In this document: piece by piece, positions 61,055 through 64,000 of the stretch
How positions within the stretch are numbered: the first letter of the stretch is position 1
Layout: each line of letters begins with the position of its first letter
Assembly: GCF_000816845.1 (NCBI RefSeq)
Contig: NZ_CP006880.1
Location: 186,001-250,000, forward strand
Direction of reading: 5' to 3'
From: Rhizobium gallicum bv. gallicum R602sp
GTDB taxonomy: Bacteria; Pseudomonadota; Alphaproteobacteria; Rhizobiales; Rhizobiaceae
Length of the DNA stretch: 64,000 nucleotides
The notes under the pieces: model-generated
The model's database searches: none
What the model was told of the DNA's origin: nothing
What the model saw: only the letters and a program-made list of their open reading frames with translations
Translations under genes and position numbers: made by a program

Positions 61055-62088
61055 GGCGCTCGAAATATGTCCGGCCGGAACATCTGACCCATGGTGGCGA
61101 CCGCCCGCGCCTCACGACATCGGCTATGATTGCGTCGATCGCGGGAGCGGACCAGCCGACGAAGCCCGCACCGTTCGGCCATGCGCTCGCGGACCTCGCT
61201 TCGCGGGACGATAGGATCGTCGGTCTTTCCGCAGATCTCGCGAAATACACCGATCTGCATGTTTTCAGGGCGGCGCATCCGGACCGTTTCTACCAGATGG
61301 GCATGGCCGAGCAGCTTCTGATGATGTCGGCCGCCGGCATGGCGCGGGAGGGTTTCCAGCCGTGGGTAACGACTTATGCCGTGTTCGCTTCGCGGCGGGC
61401 CTATGACTTCGTCTGCCTGGCGATTGCGGAAGAGAGGCTGGACGTGAAGATCGTCTGCGCGCTTCCCGGGCTGACGACGGGATACGGCCCGAGCCATCAG
61501 GCGACCGAGGACATAGCCATGTTCCGCGGGATGCCGAACCTGACGATCGTCGATCCTTGTGACGCAAGCGAGATTGAACAAGCGGTGCCGGTTTTGTCGG
61601 CACACAGGGGGCCGGTCTATATGCGTCTCCTGCGGGGCAACGTTCCGCTCGTCCTGGACGAGTACGGCTACAGATTCGAACTCGGCAAGGCCAAGCTCAT
61701 CCGTGATGGCAGGGATACCCTGATCATATCATCCGGCCTCATGACGATGCGCGCCCTGGAAGCTGCCAAACACCTTGAGAAGGACGGCGTGGACGCCGGC
61801 GTGCTGCATGTGGCGACCATCAAGCCGCTCGACGAGGAGACCATCCTAGCCGAATGCAGCAAGCAGAACCGGCTGGTCGTGGTTGCGGAAAATCACACGC
61901 TGATCGGTGGGCTGGGCGAGGCGGTTGCAGCGACCCTCATGCGCTCCGACGTCCGGCCGACTGCTTTCCGTCAAATTGCGCTTCCCGACGAATTCCTCGA
62001 GGCCGGAGCCCTGCCGACCTTGCACGAGCGATATGGGCTCTCGACGTCGAGGGTGGAGGCGGCCGTCAAATCTTGGCTGAATGAATAA
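61051..62088 (+). CDS. Transketolase, C-terminal subunit
   Basis: A 345-residue protein with the pyrimidine-binding and C-terminal domains of transketolase: GLSADLAKYTDLHVFRAAHPDRFYQMGMAEQ with the conserved Glu, PGLTTGYGPSHQATEDIAMFR, and a C-terminal LVVVAENHTLIGGLGEAVA. ATG 61051 is preferred (ATGA overlap with the N-terminal subunit). Together they would transfer a two-carbon ketol unit from the substrate made by the SDR. Confidence 0.92.
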   Translation: MRRSKYVRPEHLTHGGDRPRLTTSAMIASIAGADQPTKPAPFGHALADLASRDDRIVGLSADLAKYTDLHVFRAAHPDRFYQMGMAEQLLMMSAAGMAREGFQPWVTTYAVFASRRAYDFVCLAIAEERLDVKIVCALPGLTTGYGPSHQATEDIAMFRGMPNLTIVDPCDASEIEQAVPVLSAHRGPVYMRLLRGNVPLVLDEYGYRFELGKAKLIRDGRDTLIISSGLMTMRALEAAKHLEKDGVDAGVLHVATIKPLDEETILAECSKQNRLVVVAENHTLIGGLGEAVAATLMRSDVRPTAFRQIALPDEFLEAGALPTLHERYGLSTSRVEAAVKSWLNE

Positions 62089-62153
62089 GCCCTACGTTCC
62101 CGTCAGGGAGAGACGGGCAAAACAACTGGCGTGAGCACAATACGGAGGAGAAT

Positions 62154-63158
62154 ATGAGCTTGCATATCAATCGGCGTGGATTTCTTTCTGTTGCGGCGGG
62201 TGCCTTGGCTGCGCCCGCATTGGTGGCCGGCGTGCGGCCGGCCAGGGCCGCGACAACCCTTACTCTCGGTCATGGCGCGGCCCCCGGCAATCCGCGGACG
62301 ATTGCCGCTGCCAAATTCGCGGAACTCGTGGCGGTAAAGACCTCCGGCCGGGTGAAGATCAATGTCGCCGGCGCCGAGACGCTCGGCAGCGACTCCGCGA
62401 TGCTGACCAGCCTTCGCACGGGGGCGCTCGATTTTACCGCCAACAGCCAGGGCGCAACATCGGCCCTGGTTCCGGAACTGGCGGCCCTCGGGCTTCCCTT
62501 CCTGTTTCCCGATACGGCAAAAGCGATGAAGGTGTTGGGCGGGCCGGTCGGCGCCGAGCTGAACAAGCGGTTCGACGCCGTCGGCGTCGTTCCGCTCGAC
62601 TGGTGGGACAACGGCATTCGCCATCTCACCAATTCCAAGCGTAACATTGCGGCGCCCGGTGACCTGAAGGGACTCAAGATCCGCACCCCCGCCGATCCGA
62701 TGACGATCGACATCTTCCAGGCGCTTGGTGCAGGCACGGAACAGATCGCCTTCGGCGAACTCTATATCGCCCTGCAGCAAGGCGTCGTGGACGGCCAGGA
62801 AAATCCGCTCGCCAATATCGAAAGCTCGAAACTCTTCGAGGTCAACAAGTACATCAGCCTCACAGCCCATAAGTGGGAGTCGACCCCATTCCTCATGTCG
62901 AAGATCGCCCGGGCCCGGCTCGGAGCCGATCTTGAGGCGGTCAAGGCCGCCGCGAAGGAGGCGGGCGACCTGCAGCGCAAACTCTCCGCGGAAAAGGACG
63001 GTCAGGTTCTCGCGAACTTCAAGAAGAACACGGCCGTCGAAGTGGTGGAAGTCGACCGGGCGGCCTTCGTGAAGGCGACCGCTTCCGTTGCCGAAAACTG
63101 GAAGAAGAAGCCGTTCGGCGATTTCGTCAGCAAGATCGAATCGGAAGCAAAGGCGTGA
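62154..63158 (+). CDS. TRAP transporter DctP-type substrate-binding protein
   Basis: A 334-residue periplasmic receptor with a twin-arginine-like leader (INRRGFLSVAAGALAAPALV) cleaved near ARAATT. The DctP fold shows GHGAAPGNPRTIAAAKFAELVAVKTSGRVKINVAG and a PGDLKGLKIRTPADPM region carrying the Arg that usually binds a carboxylate, followed by QENPLANIESSKLFEV. TRAP receptors usually bind sugar acids, keto acids or other carboxylates. ATG 62154 follows ACGGAGGAGAAT. Confidence 0.92.
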   Translation: MSLHINRRGFLSVAAGALAAPALVAGVRPARAATTLTLGHGAAPGNPRTIAAAKFAELVAVKTSGRVKINVAGAETLGSDSAMLTSLRTGALDFTANSQGATSALVPELAALGLPFLFPDTAKAMKVLGGPVGAELNKRFDAVGVVPLDWWDNGIRHLTNSKRNIAAPGDLKGLKIRTPADPMTIDIFQALGAGTEQIAFGELYIALQQGVVDGQENPLANIESSKLFEVNKYISLTAHKWESTPFLMSKIARARLGADLEAVKAAAKEAGDLQRKLSAEKDGQVLANFKKNTAVEVVEVDRAAFVKATASVAENWKKKPFGDFVSKIESEAKA

Positions 63159-63183
63159 TGCCGCCCACTGAACGGAGTCTTCC

Positions 63184-63714
63184 ATGCAAAGCTTGCTGCA
63201 GTGCGTCGACATGCTGTCGCGCGCAATCGTAATGCTGTCCCGTTTCGTCGTCATCGCCAGCGGCATCGCGCTGACGGTGGTGACGACGGCCAATGTCGTT
63301 GCCCGCTACACATCGCAGAGCGGTGGTTTCTCCTTCGCCCAGGAGCTGCCGATGCTGATGTTTCCCTGGTTCATCCTGGCAGGCATCGTCCTTGCAGCCC
63401 ATGCCGGCGGGCACATGGCGGTCGAATGGCTCTATGACAAGCTTGGCGGCGGCATGAGGCTTTCGGCCCTCGTCCTGGCGAACGTCATCAGTATCATCGC
63501 CTTCGTCACCCTCGCCTATCAGTCGATCGTGGTGGCCGAGATCGCCGGCATGGAACAGAGCCCCGTCCTGCGGCTGCCGAACAGCGTTGGCTACTATGCG
63601 CTCGCCGTCGGCGCCTTCCTGGTGTCGATCGTCACGGCCGCTGCGACCGTCCGCGTGCTCCGGTTCGGCTGGGAATCCCGGATCGAGATTAAGGCCGAGG
63701 AGATGCCCCTGTGA
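63184..63714 (+). CDS. TRAP transporter small permease (DctQ type)
   Basis: A 176-residue protein with four membrane segments and the DctQ landmark FSFAQELPMLMFPWFILAGIVLAAHAGGHMAVEW. It lies 25 bp after the binding-protein gene, and its stop overlaps the GTG start of the large permease. Confidence 0.93.
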   Translation: MQSLLQCVDMLSRAIVMLSRFVVIASGIALTVVTTANVVARYTSQSGGFSFAQELPMLMFPWFILAGIVLAAHAGGHMAVEWLYDKLGGGMRLSALVLANVISIIAFVTLAYQSIVVAEIAGMEQSPVLRLPNSVGYYALAVGAFLVSIVTAAATVRVLRFGWESRIEIKAEEMPL

Positions 63715-64000
63715 CGCTGATCATGATCATCTCCTTCTGCGTGCTGATGGTCCTGGCGGTGCCGGTCGGTTACGGGCTGATCATCGCCGCCGGCCTCGGC
63801 ATTCTCTTCAACGGATACGTGCCGTTGTCCGTGGTCGCCCAGCAGGTCTACGATCAGACCCAGTCGTTTCCGATGCTCGCCCTGCCGTTCTTCATGCTGG
63901 CGGGGACGCTGATGCTCGGAGGCGAACTCGGCAAGCAGCTCTTGGAACTCGCCTCCCGCGCGATGCAGCGCTGGCGCGGAGGGCCGCTCTCGACGACCGT
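63711..64000 (+). CDS. TRAP transporter large permease (DctM type), cut by the window end
   Basis: GTG 63711 starts the gene (GTGA overlap with DctQ). The 96 visible residues match the N-terminus of DctM: hydrophobic VLMVLAVPVGYGLIIAAGLGI, then QSFPMLALPFFMLAGTLM. Full length would be about 425 residues, so most of the gene lies beyond the window. Confidence 0.92.
   Translation, partial: MTLIMIISFCVLMVLAVPVGYGLIIAAGLGILFNGYVPLSVVAQQVYDQTQSFPMLALPFFMLAGTLMLGGELGKQLLELASRAMQRWRGGPLSTT

Noticed and set aside
60215..62088. Split transketolase as part of a sulfoquinovose (sulfo-transketolase) pathway
   Set aside because: The sulfur-rich neighbourhood makes it tempting, but no sulfoquinovosidase, isomerase or sulfoacetaldehyde-type gene is nearby and pseudogenes separate it from the sulfur operons.
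1..64000. CRISPR arrays, rRNA genes, intact insertion sequences, replication origin
   Set aside because: No regularly spaced repeats of CRISPR length, no rRNA-like sequence, no transposase-like ORF and no repABC or DnaA-box cluster were seen.

Overview
The window is high-GC DNA from an alphaproteobacterium of the Rhizobium/Agrobacterium/Sinorhizobium type. The evidence is the wealth of ABC and TRAP importers, two-subunit transketolase, GcvA-like LysR and SoxR proteins, and families of small rhizobial proteins. There is no rRNA, tRNA or core housekeeping cluster, and many genes are decayed, so a plasmid, chromid or accessory chromosomal region is likely (inference).

From 1 to about 48 kb the DNA is an organosulfur-scavenging region. 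It opens with the 3' part of an NtaA-type flavin monooxygenase and a methionine importer (metQNI). Next come a broken FAD/NAD(P)-binding gene, an FMN reductase, a row of small unknown genes, a ChaC-type gamma-glutamylcyclotransferase and a peptide/glutathione-type ABC importer with a fused double ATPase (6.9-12.1 kb). After a toxin-antitoxin pair and a tautomerase, one long rightward operon (13.85-24.85 kb) encodes two flavin monooxygenases, an M20 deacylase, a GNAT acetyltransferase, a fused permease-ATPase, two paralogous binding proteins, another flavin monooxygenase, a kappa-GST-like isomerase and a cystathionine beta-lyase-like enzyme. This set resembles the Bacillus ytm/yxe systems that N-acetylate, oxidatively dealkylate and deacetylate S-modified cysteines.

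Leftward operons follow. At 30.7-26.8 kb are an SsuD-like monooxygenase, an SfnB/DszC-like flavoprotein, a ketopantoate-reductase-like protein and a second FMN reductase. At 37.2-30.8 kb is a second Dpp/Gsi-type importer plus a luciferase-family monooxygenase. At 42.4-37.3 kb are a TetR regulator, an isomerase, a GlcD-like FAD oxidase and a BisC-like S-/N-oxide reductase. At 47.9-43.0 kb is an ssuABC-like sulfonate importer with a 2-hydroxyacid dehydrogenase and an SsuD-like monooxygenase.

The strongest unifying observation is a 17-bp AT-rich palindrome, consensus TCTACTRAWTTTRTAGA. It lies just upstream of at least six of these transcription units (metQ, FMN reductase, first Dpp-type importer, the 13.8-kb operon, the 30.7-kb operon, the 37.2-kb operon), with a weaker seventh copy before the ssu-like operon. 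It looks like the operator of one sulfur-responsive regulon, and no gene in the window is obviously its regulator.

From 48.4 to 58.3 kb the DNA is partly a gene graveyard. It holds a frameshifted diguanylate cyclase, a twice-frameshifted adenylate cyclase, an SRAP peptidase with an internal deletion, a truncated membrane protein, a LysR remnant joined to a DNA-methylase tail, and a frameshifted restriction-endonuclease-like gene. Intact among them are SoxR, with a textbook operator driving an SDR plus a QueA-like gene, and a PAP2 phosphatase. From 58.4 kb a LysR regulator diverges from an operon of SDR, split transketolase and TRAP transporter genes that runs off the right edge.
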